From NCBI GenBank assembly GCA_036897445.1, contig JAYMTL010000006.1, forward strand, positions 186,001-250,000: a stretch of 64,000 bases of DNA, given 5' to 3'. The translations under genes and the position numbers were made by a program. This stretch comes from Pelargonium tetragonum. Taxonomy: Eukaryota; Streptophyta; Magnoliopsida; Geraniales; Geraniaceae. The notes beneath the pieces were generated by a model, which ran no database searches, was not told the DNA's origin, and was given only the letters and a program-made list of their open reading frames with translations. Each line of letters starts with the position of its first letter. The stretch's first letter is position 1. This document shows positions 1-11,186 of this stretch, in pieces.

Positions 1-419
1 AAGAGAGTAGTGAAAAACCCTATTACTACAGTGTAGTAAACACTAGTATAACATTCAAGTCTGAAACTCCTCGTTACGGGGCTTAAGACATTTTAAACCC
101 TCCGTAATTTCAATCTAGTCTAGCAAGAAAGCTAGTTTTCTCTAAGTCCTGTTGTGGAACTCCCTTCTAGAGTATTATCTATCAAAAACTTAGTAGGAAG
201 TCTATATAAGAGAAAAAAACCCCATGGTACAAGAGGAATACCCTTTTTTCTTTTTAAAACTATCTAAAACTACCCAATACTATAACAATACTAGAACTAT
301 ACTAGAACTATATATTAACTCTAGTAACTCTAATACAAGACTTTAAGAAATAAGTAAGCTACAAAAAGCAATAGGAACCATAACAACAGTATAAAATATC
401 CTATAAGCATAGTATATAC

Positions 420-945
420 TCCTAATCCCAAGACTCTTCTTAAAGCTCCTTCTCTTACTCCTACCTATAATATTAGGTGCAGCTCCTATAGACCCTCTCT
501 TCCTGTTGTGCTGTCCAGCCCTCCCTTTGCCTCTGCTAACTCAAGTAAGAAATATAAAGATAAAGAATTCGTAGATGGGTATATAGTATAAGTAGGTATA
601 TATTCAAGTAACTCTCCTGCATTAATTACATTACCTCGCCGCTAACGCTTCGAGTATAGACACTATCCTAATCTCCAAATGTTCCCTCATTAGTGATAAG
701 AACATAGTACATGGAGGAATACAGCTTAGACAATTAGAACAACTACATTACATTATACTAAAATCCTTTCCTATTCCTATATATCCTCAATACTACACTA
801 GTGGGTTTATAGCTTCTAACAGCAAGAAACAGGGTACTCCTACTAAGATACAGACAAGTATAGCTCTAATAAAAACCTATAATCTAATAACTCTAAGAGA
901 AGGGTATATAAAAGGAAAGAAGCAAATCAAGTGGGTATTATAGTG
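420..945 (+). mobile_element. Retroelement-like coding relic, broken
   Basis: The left edge differs from the following 48 kb because it still reads like protein. Around 421-590 the + strand gives a Ser/Pro-rich stretch followed by a Lys-rich one, the style of fungal retroelement gag proteins. A second open stretch of 105 codons lies at 626-940 with a normal mix of residues (Gln, Lys, Thr, Ser, Tyr) and no ATG start. I recognise no catalytic motif, so the family is uncertain. An LTR retroelement is the best guess, and another transposon class is possible. It looks broken in several places and continues beyond the left edge of the window. The high TpA content suggests old, RIP-type decay. One copy of the window's 15-mer repeat lies inside it at 622-636. 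Confidence 0.35.
622..636 (-). repeat. 15-mer repeat, copy 1
   Basis: Exact copy of AGGTAATGTAATTAA on the minus strand. It lies inside a coding-like relic, which the other copies do not. Flanks: TGCA-rich on one side and CTCGCCGC on the other, unlike any other copy. Confidence 0.85.
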
Positions 946-3900
946 TATGCATGTACTATCAAATCTCATACTATATTTTCCTAATTCTTTTGTTACCATT
1001 ATCTCATTATAAAAGGTTAGTTCCGACTATGAGCTATGAGGATACCGCCCTGACTAAGGGGATGCTCTCTAGAAACCTTTTTGTTTTTGTAAGCTAAAAC
1101 TAAAAAACCAAAAAGCTAGAGTTCTAATCAAAGAGTGTGTACCTGTCTTTTACTATCTTTTGTAGCCGAATGCCTTTGCTTTTTAAAATGAATTGCTTTT
1201 CTTAGCGAAGCTCAAAGCAAAGAAGAAGATCGCCTTTAAATTGAGAATATTTACTACTTAAGCTCTTTTTATAGGGGTCCCCATACTGTGATGTGGGAAA
1301 GATAGATTATAGCTAATAGAAGTTCTTTGGTTTCACACCTTGCCCTACCGTTAGGAAAAGAAGAAATTATACTTGAGTATCGCTTCTACTAGCAGACATT
1401 CTTGAGGAAAGAGTTTTCTACTTATAAAAAGCAGACGTTTAGCAGTTAACCCTTTTTCGAAAAAGCATTTCCGTGGGGGACCAGTAATTTAAATTTACTT
1501 GTGTATTTAATAAAGGCTCCACTATCTAAGTTAAGAGATACAATATAGGATTCCTTTTCATAGAATAAAAGCGTCTTGTTTACTTCCTGGGTAACCGCTC
1601 TCGAGGGACTTTTACAGTACAATACCCGGATTTACTAGTAAAACTGCATTAGCTACTAGATTTTATAAAGCCTTTAATTAGAAACCAAGGTCCTAGGCAT
1701 ATAAGAAAGACTCTTTGTTTAAAGCTTTTATAACTTACTTCTTACAATAAAGACTTAAACCAAAGTCCCGTTGGAGTAAAGATTCTTTGGATATGTCTTG
1801 AATAAGACTTTATATACTTCTGTTTGGAATTGATAGACGGAACTTCTTTTGCTGGGACCCGCTTATAAAGAATAAGAAAGTGGAATAGCCAGCAGCCCCT
1901 ACTTTCACTGGATACTAGAAAACAAGCAGAACATGAGCAAACCCCCTATTATTTCTCTAACTCTAAAACACCCCCCTTAGATTTTCTTGATCTTTACATT
2001 AAAGTTTTTGCACCGAACTTAAACTTTTTCAAGGACTTTTCTCTGAAAGTAAAGTATATAGGCACCTATTGTAAGCATAAGTCACTCAGGAATATCTAAC
2101 TCTAGAAAACTTCACCAAAACCTTTCGCTTTAGTTCTTTTACTCCCTCAACAGAATACAGCAGCACTATAAAGGAAAGCCAGGATTCCCTAAGTATAGTA
2201 ATACTAAAGCTACAGAGTACATAACACAGTAGCTGCAAGGGCTCGAATCTCATACCTATTATAGGAACTCCATCTACTCATAACATAACAAAAAAAGAGT
2301 CTCTTGACTTGCTCCTAAAACATCTTAACATAAAGTATTCTTGTAACGTTGTATCTATTATCCGAAAATACTAAATTCTAAAACAAAAGCAAAGCTTGTA
2401 CACTCTTCTCTTTATTACAAAAGTTTCCTTGCTATTGAAAGTTAGTGGATTAAAAGACTCCTTTTTTAGCACTTTTATAAATATTGAAAAGAGCTTAAGA
2501 GAGGGCAACCCCAAGGTTTCCGTATTGTATAATAGGACTCTTCTTGTCGATGTATCTTAAAGAAAGTGCTTAAGTTTTAACCTTTATCTACGTTCTTGAT
2601 ACTAAGAAGCTTTCTTCAAGGAAATTTACAGATCGCTAAGTGCTCCCCACTTACCCACTTATTAGGGGTCTTCAAAAATAGGTGACAAATTACTGAGGAC
2701 TTCTATATTAAGTGTGATCCTAAAAGAATTTTTATAATAATAGTTTTGTTAACGGGCTGCTTTTTTAGCTAAGCAGGAATACAAAAAATGAATTAAAAGC
2801 TTTTCTAGTTATTTAAAGAAACTCCCAATTAAGCGTTTTATAGGAGCTCCTCGTGTAATTGATTGGATAGAACTCACTTTTTGCTATTGCTATAAGAAAT
2901 GAATAGGAATCAGTAGGCAAAGTGGGTGTATACTAGCCAGCCTTTCTAATTTCTTGTCTTTCCTTACCTCTGTTTAGCGAGCGGGGCCCTTTAAGAGCAG
3001 CTTGATTAATGACTCTCTTTGACTTTTTGAGTATATTTTAATCTACCGGTTTTTCCGGATGTCCCTATAATTTATAAGAGGATCCCCTTTTAGGACGTCA
3101 GGTACAAAGTTAGCTCAAGTTATAATTCTTTACCAGAAATATTATAGAACCCTTGTTAATTTTATCCTTTTACCTAGCTTTCTTAACAACTACTAAACTA
3201 CTTTGATTCATATCCAGGAGGATATACCAAACCTTCCTTAACAAGATAGGGGAACGCAAAAGAGCACTGCTTGTATTGATTTCAGTAATTACCTACACCC
3301 ATCCATATTGTCTAGGCAGGGGCTATCCTGGATAAATAAAGTAGGGATCTCTTTTTGGTTTTGTATTTCTATTTTATCCAAACTCTTTTCGGATTTTATA
3401 TACTTTGTTATACCCTCAACTCGGAGACTGGACAAAAGGATCTCTCCACCCATACAGCATACAGAACAGAGAGAGATTTTCCTAACTGCTTACTTACAAT
3501 CAAATAAGAGTGCTTTAAAAAGAGGAAATCCTGGAGTTTATAACTACTTGACCAGAAACTCAAAATTATACCAAAATACCTTAATACATAGAATCCTCTG
3601 TTTCAATATCCAATAGCAACGACTACTCCATCTTAGACTTGAATTTTCCATTCTAAAAAGAACTTTCCAATAAGACAATAAGAGATAGACGCTGCCTTAA
3701 GAAACGACCCCTGGTATTACTGGATAGTCTATGACTTTAGGAACTAATAAACTTTTTTTCCTTTAACCTTTTCCGAACCAACGAGCGAGTAGGGACTTGA
3801 ATAGAATATCTAGAGCCTCATTACTGATTCACCTGGCCGTTAAACCCATAAGTTTAATTTCTTAACCTTTTGACAAGACTCATTTACTAAAAGGGACCTT

Positions 3901-5630
3901 AGACTTCGCAGTTAATCCAGAGAACCTTGACTTTTACGCTAGGAATCCATAACCCTGGATAAGTGCATACAGAACATAGAATCTTTCTAAAATAAGCAGA
4001 ACGAGTGCCCTGTCCATGAACCCCTACTTAAGGTAAGGTGCTTATCTATATAACCAAAAAGCAAGGTTTAGCTCACATTGCGGGACTTTTTTATCTCATA
4101 TCGATCCTCAACTAGCATACTTTTTATATATTCTTTTGACAAAATTCCCCCTCCTTTTCTTTATTCATAACAGGTGCTATACAAGTCTTCCTAGGTATAC
4201 TCCATTTCAAAGAGAGCGGGTAAAGGAAATTTTTAAATAAATATAAATATTCCTAGTTAGAAACGAACCAAGCCATCCTGTTCAAGGATTAGTAAGACTT
4301 CTTTAGATTTTTAAGTTTTATATCGGCTTCTACGGGATTCCCTGTAGAGTTTCTTAAAGGTAAATCCTCTTCTTTATTTGGTTGAGCTCTAGGTCTTTCC
4401 CCTGTATAGGAGTCAAAATGGGACATAATTCTAACCGCTCCTACTTTTAGAAAACTTTTCTTGTACAAATTAAAGATAGTTTTCTAAGGAGGCCCCTTAA
4501 AATATTAAATACAAAGTATCTTAAGTTACGGAAAATTTTTAAAGAAAAATTTTTTGTGTACCTCCGCCGATTCTTAGAGTAGAGTTTCTTTCTAAAGAGG
4601 AGGCAGTACTTCAAAGACAGAATAAGCTCTTTTTGATTACGACATTCTCGAGGAACTTATAATGCTGAGACTATTCCTACGGGGTTTCCCTTTTAGTAAG
4701 ACTTTTTTGTTAGCCCTTAAATGCAGGGAGAAGTAAGTAATTAGCACATTACAGCGAGGTTCGCGCTCGTATTTACTAACCAGAACAAGAGAAACATAAA
4801 GGTGTATGTACCCTACTCTCGTTAAACTAAGGGGTATATAAATGTCTTAAAAAGGGAATCTCTTACTGCCTATGTAACTAAGATAAGCAATCCAAATGGA
4901 GGAGTATTGGCTCTAAGCCTTAGGTATAAAAAAATCACCTTTAAAGCCCTCCCAACATCTGATAAAAAGTCGTTCTAGACCTCGGTCTTTTTTTTTGTGT
5001 TTCTAATAAATCAGTATTCCTTATCTCTTAGCATTTTTCAAAATCTACCTAATTCTTTACCTAATTAAAAGTCAGTTTTAAAAAGTCCAAAACCAAGGCC
5101 TATCCTATATACAAGAGTTCCTACTCCTAATTTTAGTAAGGAGTAAGGGAATCCTTTTTCTTTATTCGGAATAATTTCTTTTTATTTATGGGATTTCAAA
5201 TTCTGCGGGAAATATAGGCTCTATAAACAGGTAAAAAAAGCATCTTACGAAGTAGCTAAACGCGCGATATATAAGAAATAGGAAAACTTTAACTTACGAT
5301 CACAAGGAAATAACTAAGTAAACTATACTGACTGGGATTTTTCCTTATGTTTTTATGGTTTAGAGGTACCTCCAGACCAGAGGGGTAAGAAAGGAAAAGT
5401 TTAGTGGAGACTGGTAGCTTATAGGAAAAGTAAAGCAACTTTTACATTTACAAGATAAAATTCAAAGTATATGTACAGGTATTAACAAAAGAAAAAACGG
5501 ACTTGTCTTGTCCTTCTATGAAATGGTCATAAAGTAATCCTTAGGCTAGAGTTTTTGAAATCACTTAAATGCAAATAGAAATATATTTAGATATTCTTGT
5601 ATCCAATTTTAGTAAAGTCTTGTAATTATG
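946..5630. other. AT-rich DNA without recognisable genes
   Basis: Stops are dense in all six frames. The largest frame, 102 codons at 3308-3616 on the + strand, opens at a TTG and encodes a Phe/Ile/Ser-rich sequence with no domain I know, within what chance gives. Purine-to-pyrimidine switches such as GGGGTCCCC (near 1277) and GAGGATCCCC (near 3079) are frequent. I see no promoter, RNA gene or long repeat. Confidence 0.7.
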
Positions 5631-5631
5631 A

Positions 5632-5710
5632 CAGTTTATGGAGTATTTCGAGTTGTTAGAGCACGGGTTCGTGGAATCCGTATGTCAAAGGTTCAAGTCG
5701 AGTAAACTGG
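5632..5710 (+). tRNA. tRNA-His-like relic (GTG anticodon)
   Basis: Seen: CAGTTTA (5632-5638) and TAAACTG (5703-5709) form a perfect 7-bp acceptor-like stem. The D-loop and stem read GTTGTTAGAGC (5652-5662). The anticodon stem CGGGT (5664-5668) / ATCCG (5676-5680) pairs fully with one G-T wobble. The 7-base loop TCGTGGA carries GTG at 5671-5673, and a T-loop GGTTCAAGTC ends at 5699. Odd points: about five extra bases lie between acceptor and D arm, loop position 33 is C instead of the near-universal T, and the 3' strand of the T stem (CGAG) does not pair with AAAGG. tRNA-His normally has an extra 5' G, which is absent. It is a degraded or highly modified tRNA-His, or less likely a chance assembly. 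Confidence 0.4.
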
Positions 5711-5979
5711 GGGTATCCAGTTGTCAAATTAGAGTCTTGAGTTCTTATCTGTCTCTGCTAGTAATCAAGTCACAAGGAGTCTCTTTCTAAACCCGTTTTC
5801 AATATTATATAATTCTAGTACTAGCATAAATTCGTTTTTAGTATTTCTAAGATCGAGATTAGTGTAAATATATTGGATTCCTTACAAAAGCAAGGTTCTA
5901 CTGGATGGAGTCAGGGTTGGACTTGAAAGAAGGATCTAAAAGACATTATATCTAAGCAATTTCTTATTGCCCTTTTAAC

Positions 5980-6035
5980 GGGTACCCTCTTTTTTGTAAA
6001 AACCAGTTTAATTCTATAAAAAGAGTAAGGTACCC
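5980..6035. repeat. Imperfect inverted repeat, 15 bp arms
   Basis: GGGTACC followed by CTCTTTTT (5980-5994) pairs with AAAAAGAG (6018-6025) and GGTACCC (6029-6035). Three unpaired bases (TAA) sit in the right arm and 23 bases form the loop. All 15 pairs are Watson-Crick. I cannot assign a function. Confidence 0.6.
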
Positions 6036-6413
6036 CTAACTTTTGAGCGAGCTAAATTATATAGAATCGATTCAAAGTCAAAAACCTAGCCCTTATCTTA
6101 CTTGCTTGAACTGCTACTCGAAGTGAAAGAAATTGAGAATCCTTGTATTCATTTCTAGCTTACCTGTTAAACTCGGGTTGGAAAAATTGTACTGCCAGGT
6201 ATTTCTGAGCTAATATCCGGGAAAAAGTAGAGCCTCGAGCAGATAGTACTCTTATTATGCTTGTCTTGATCCGCATTTGCTAGTTTTTCACTCTAGTAAA
6301 ACATCTTAGTGTCATATATATATGGTGGATTTCCGGATTTTCATTTAAATTTCCGTTGCATAATAGCTACTCTTTAGACTTTAGAGAGGAGACTTATTAA
6401 AATCTAGCTTATC

Positions 6414-6460
6414 AATAAGGATGTCAAAACTAATTTTGACGTCATTACATACCCCTTATT
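6414..6460. repeat. Nested inverted repeat
   Basis: The inner hairpin GTCAAAA (6423-6429) / TTTTGAC (6434-6440) has a 4-base loop CTAA. The outer arms AATAAGG (6414-6420) / CCTTATT (6454-6460) are also perfectly complementary. The spacing between outer and inner arms is unequal (2 and 13 bases). Confidence 0.55.
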
Positions 6461-6524
6461 AGATATCAAAAAAAAAAGATACTAAAGCAGCTTTTTCTTA
6501 CTACACCGACTCTATTTTTATACT

Positions 6525-6539
6525 TTAATTACATTACCT
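6525..6539 (-). repeat. 15-mer repeat, copy 2
   Basis: Exact copy of AGGTAATGTAATTAA on the minus strand in plain AT-rich DNA. It is 5.9 kb from copy 1 and in the same orientation. Confidence 0.85.
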
Positions 6540-7306
6540 TGCTTTTTGTCATTTCTCTAACTTATACACACACCTAAAGCAAAGCCGCGTGTTAAAAGGG
6601 ACTCCCATAAGAAACCGAGAAATAGGAAATTAAAGGGGCTAAAGGTCCGTAGAATATTTGTTTGCCTTGTCCAACTTCTAAGGCTGAAATATTGAATACA
6701 AAACCATTATAATCCCCAGTAATTAAGTTTCTCTGGGTTTTCTGAACAAAGGGGCACCCTCTTTTTGTTCTATGGTTTTCCTTCTAGCTCGAGCAAATGT
6801 AAAGTAATTTGGAGCGACTAAAAAGGAAAGATTTAGATTTAAAGTGTAGTTATAAGCAAGTGAGTGTTCCTAAAGCAAAACCTTTGGAAGAACTTTTAGG
6901 AGCCGCCAAGGCATTGCAGCTCTAATTTGGTTAAATCTAAACCCTGAAAAATAAAACGAAAAGTTTTAGTGCTGAAAACTTGAGGTATCCTTACTTTGTT
7001 ATTTCTTAAGATGGGTTTGACTTTGCTTGAGAATCCATGTTGACTTTTAGCTTATAGAACTTGGTTACAGAATCTGAAACAGGGAAATTTATCCGAAATA
7101 AAGTCTTAAAAGGGCTCATTAGTTAAAGGTAAGTCGTTGTTTAAACATATGTAAAACCCGTGGAAAGAGTCTTAGAGGAAACTCTTGCAAAAGGGCACCT
7201 AAACTTTCGATATGAGAAAGACTTTATGCAAATCTTGACATTATTCAAGTGAATGTACATTAACCTTTCTTTATTTTACAAAGTACAAAACAAAGTATAG
7301 GAAGTG

Positions 7307-7341
7307 TAGTATTACGGAGCTTTAGCTACTCCGTAATACTA
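7307..7341. repeat. Perfect 13-bp hairpin
   Basis: TAGTATTACGGAG (7307-7319) and CTCCGTAATACTA (7329-7341) are exact reverse complements around the 9-base loop CTTTAGCTA. No T run follows, so it is not a classical intrinsic terminator. It lies about 190 bases from the 3' end of the minus-strand tRNA-Asp-like relic. It could be an RNA 3'-processing hairpin, as in organelles, or a short insertion footprint. Confidence 0.75.
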
Positions 7342-7531
7342 AAGAGGATTAGCTGCTGCGGTTGTATAACTCGATACTGGACGACTTTTGCTTAACCTTA
7401 TTTTAAAACTCGAAACTTCATATATTTTTTATTATATTTAGGATCCCTTATTGCGCGCTATACTACAAAAAATCTTCCTTGATATAATGCTAATCTATCC
7501 CAGTTTACAATAAATTTTTCATGTCTATTCT
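7342..7531. other. Short AT-rich spacer
   Basis: Separates the 13-bp hairpin from the tRNA-Asp-like relic. Nothing recognisable is present. Confidence 0.7.
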
Positions 7532-7599
7532 CGAGGCTGACTTGAACTCACCTCACTTCCTTGGCAGGGCAGTGCTCTAACCGATTGAACCGCAATCCC
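7532..7599 (-). tRNA. tRNA-Asp-like relic with GCC anticodon and no T-stem 3' strand
   Basis: This is the clearest RNA-gene signal in the window. Reading the minus strand from 7599: acceptor GGGATTG, D stem GTTC/GAGC (4 of 4 pairs, 7587-7590 and 7574-7577), D-loop AATCGGTTA, anticodon stem CTGCC/GGAAG (4 of 5 pairs) and loop CTGCCAA with anticodon GCC at 7565-7563. The T-loop TTCAAGT (7546-7540) runs straight into CAGCCTC (7539-7533), which pairs with the 5' acceptor (two wobbles, one A-C mismatch), followed by G73, the Asp discriminator. From memory, about 35 of the first 40 bases match bacterial/plastid trnD(GUC). The five bases of the T-stem 3' strand are missing, and position 8 is C instead of U. 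Gly would follow from the anticodon, but the body is Asp-like. It is a pseudogene, or a tRNA that needs editing. Confidence 0.55.
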
Positions 7600-9511
7600 A
7601 TAATTAAGTAGTCAAATTACTTTGTCCACAAAAAAAGTATGAGGATTTTCCAGCCTATACTCTATACTATATAAATATATTACAGAAGGCCTTTATTTCT
7701 TATTTAGTTACTGCAAATCTAAGTAGCTTTTCTTTCAATAAGGAAGCGTGAAGAATACTTACATGTATCTAAAATTAGAGCCGTACCCAGTATAAATCTC
7801 CTATATTTCTCTTTAAACATCCTTTTTCAGTATTCTTTGAATTAATTAGTGCTTTTTTCGTGCGTATATTTTGTGTTATCCTTTTTCATGTTAAAATTCC
7901 TCTTTCTGCAGTTCCCCTATGTTCGGGGTTTCTCCTTGAATTGTCTTTTTTTTCTAAACCGGTGCCGTGCCGGTCTTGGGAACCTTCTACGCGCCCCTTA
8001 CCTTAAGTTGTACCTTCTTGGAGATAAAACAATCGCTTTTTCCTATAAGCTGGGTCTCTCTTCGTTTCGTTACTCTATACAAGAATTATAAGAAATCCTA
8101 CCACTAAATTTTAGAAGAATATTAGAAGAATATAAGAGAAAAGGGGATCCCTTTAACAAAAAGAAAAGATATTGGGAACACTTAAGAGCAGTTGCAAACA
8201 AGAAGAAAAATTTTTATAGAAAACTCAGTGAATAACTAGAAGTTCGGACAACTACGAAATTTGAAATTATCCTAGGAATAAACCAACCGCCTACAACCCC
8301 AAAACCCACAAAGATTCGAACCCGCGCAGTTTTATCAGCATTTTTTCTACGTAACAAAGGGATTTTAAGAGGTCGAAAGTCAAAGCGTTTTTACTCTATT
8401 TACAGGAACCTTTTCAAACAAGAACCTTGTTAGTTAAAATGAAGGGGGTGCCTTAAAAGTTCTTTTTAGTCTTGTTGAAATAAAAACTCATCCATGAATT
8501 TGGAGATAGCCCTATAAGACAGAGTCCTGCGCGGAAAGCCCTTTTATCCTAGATTTAGCTTTCAAACGACCCTCTATCTATTTCAAAATTGCCTGGGGAA
8601 TAAAGAGTGCAATTGGCTCCTCAGGGCTTTTTCGTGTAATTCTGAAAGTATATACATATGTGAGGCTCCTGTACCTTACTTTTTATTGTAGGAAACAAAA
8701 CTCCTTAACAGATCTGAGGACCCCCTATTACATAATTAACATTAAGCGGTCAAAAGTCTCCTTATTAGACTTGAAGAGGAAGAAGGTATAAAACGAAACT
8801 AGATCCATAGGATTCCCTCTTATAAAATAAAAGGGACTAGATTCTTTTTTCTTGCACTATTGTCCCGAAATGAAAAATCTACAAGCTACTCTATGCCTGT
8901 TTTGGTGCCTTTTAACCCGCTTAACACCTTATTTATGTCCTTTTTGACGTTTAACAGGCCTTTTACTTCCCAATATTACATATTCTTATATAGTGCTTTT
9001 CCTTATATCCAGTACATTTTGTCCCAGTATTGATTTTAGATCATTCAAGTATTTGCAAGTTAGTGACTATAAAGTGCAGCTGATAAGGCGCTTGTAACAG
9101 AAAGTTACAAGGAATTTAGGAGAAAAATTAGACTTTTGAGAGAGTTTTTGCTTTCGGATGACCTACATAAACTTTTCTTACTCAGACCTTCTAAGTCCGT
9201 TAGCTCGTAATGCTCAGGGCAGTACATATAGAATACTAGTCCTTTTTTAATAATAAGTAACAGAAGCTCCTCGAAAAAGCCGCCAAGTTTTAAAACTCTC
9301 GGGTACTTAATATATTAATAATATAAATCTAGTGTTTCTTAGGTTTCTTTTTAGAGTGTTGTAGGATTTGAGAATTATATTACTTAAAAATCTTTCTAAG
9401 AAGTACACTTTAACAAAAAGCAAAAGGGGCTGCTATAAAAAGTTATAAAAAGTAAAGAAAGGCACTCCCCTTCTCACGCGTCACCTCTTTATCTGAAACA
9501 AGAAAGAAAAG

Positions 9512-9529
9512 CTTCAGATGAATCTGAAG
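9512..9529. repeat. 8-bp hairpin
   Basis: CTTCAGAT (9512-9519) / ATCTGAAG (9522-9529) are separated by GA. Near-palindrome with no known role. Confidence 0.5.
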
Positions 9530-10040
9530 TAGGTAAAAGAGTTTTGACCCTCAAAATGACGCAAAGTTTCCTGTTGGATTATCCCTTATAACAATACATT
9601 CATATGTCAAGGAATTCCCTGATGAATTACTTACGAATAGCGGATAACAGGAGTCTGAGAATATAATAAATTGAAATTTATCACAGTATATACAACGGGT
9701 CCTGCTAAGCACTTTCTTTTCCAAGACCGAAACTTAAAATTTTCTAGATAGTTGGTTTTACAATGTAATTGAAGGCTCAACGATACCCAGCCTGGTAGTA
9801 ATAGTCAACAAATTAAGTATTTATTTACTCTTGTTATACGAGTACTTTTCTTTTCTTGCTCTACCTACAAGCAAGAAGTCTTGTTCCTTTTAAGGAGTTA
9901 TCATTTAGAGTTCTGAGTGCCCCGGGGGTTGCGAGACCTCCTGTTTTTCAAAAAAGACTCTTAAAGGGCTTGCTTGGGTTTTTGCGTAAGAAGTTTTCTA
10001 TAGATACTTTCCTTGTTGTAGGTACAGGAATACTCAAAGT

Positions 10041-10057
10041 CTCTGACTGAGTCAGAG
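10041..10057. repeat. 8-bp near-palindrome
   Basis: CTCTGACT (10041-10048) / AGTCAGAG (10050-10057) around a single G. It has the form of a dimeric-protein binding site, but no adjacent gene supports that. Confidence 0.5.
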
Positions 10058-11164
10058 TAATTATCTATTTAAATTCTAAATTATAGTAGTCGATCCCATT
10101 TTGTAGTGGGAATGCTTTCTTTCGACATTTTTATACAAGTTTTCTGACAGATGGGCCTCTTTTAAACCGCAAAGTATACTTTATATAGGAGTCCCTAGCG
10201 CCTTTAAAAAATTTTTAGGAAGAAAATCCGAGAAATTCAAACCTTTTTCTAAGTCATTGTCTACCAGAGAATTTTTGGGTTCTTATTACTTTTGTAATTA
10301 TATTGGATACCTTTTAGCTTCGAAAAGGGGGTGTGGATTATACCCAGTAAAAAAACCTAAGGCCCCAGAAAAGTCAATTTATTGGATTCTTTAAACTACC
10401 CATACATGCTTCTTATTCTGCAATTCAGAGGTATTTTACTCTTCCGGGATACTTATACTATTCAATTTATAAAATAAAGAAAGCTAGCAAGAGCCCCTTT
10501 TTAATTTCAATTTATTCAGGGGGCTCTCATCTACCAGAATTATGTAAAATATCCTGACTGAGCGACACGTGCTTTTTTGACTGTTTAGAACTTAGCATAC
10601 TAGCTAACAAAGTGTCCTATTTTATTTGAAGTCTGGAAAACCCTGTTTTGTAATAATATATTAAGTGTCCTCCTTTAGGCCTTTAACTAGTCGTGCGTGC
10701 TTCTTTAAAAGTCAAAATCAAACTAATTTGTGCACTGCCCTATTAAAGTATAAGGAAATTCTAGAATAAGTTAAGTTCACAACTAAAAAAATGCAAACCC
10801 ATTAGTATAGAAAAAAGTTCTGTACTCTAGAGTATTTGAAATGCTTATATCAACTCTGGGATCACCTGGAGGGCAACCCGCTGACGAGGATTCCCGATCT
10901 CAACCCCTAATGTGCTACCTTGATTTCTTAAGTTCTCTTTTGGATACTCTTTTATGGAGTTCGATCTATTATGCTTACTTCTTGATTGAAATAAATAGAA
11001 AATGAAGTTCTTTTATATCAAAGAGCCCCGTAAAAGACAAGAATTAAACCCCTCCGCCCACTTTGCCACGGAAAAGGGTACTTTACTAAAAAAAAAAGAG
11101 AGATTCGTAGTTTTACTGGTTTAGCCCCCTTAAGCCCCCCCTGTAGTAAGAAATCCCAGTAAAG

Positions 11165-11186
11165 CTGAAGTATGGGTTTACTTCAG
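11165..11186. repeat. 8-bp hairpin
   Basis: CTGAAGTA (11165-11172) / TACTTCAG (11179-11186) with the 6-base loop TGGGTT. No flanking gene. Confidence 0.5.

Larger units (their letters stand above)
5711..7306. other. AT-rich intergenic DNA with two inverted repeats
   Basis: No gene is seen. The stretch holds the inverted repeats at 5980-6035 and 6414-6460 and the second 15-mer copy, listed separately. A short TA run lies near 6316-6323 and a 10-base A run near 6469. Confidence 0.7.

Noticed and set aside
3308-3616. 102-codon + frame.
   Set aside because: TTG start, Phe/Ile/Ser-rich, no motif; length within chance expectation.
8309-8350. Minus-strand GCGGGTTCGAATC with CTGATAA upstream, recalling tRNA-Ile(GAU).
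   Set aside because: Anticodon stem pairs 2 of 5 and T stem fails; no acceptor stem.
9641-9651. CGGATAACAGG, like the 23S rRNA peptidyl-transferase segment.
   Set aside because: Only about 10 bases agree and the flanks do not follow the 23S consensus.
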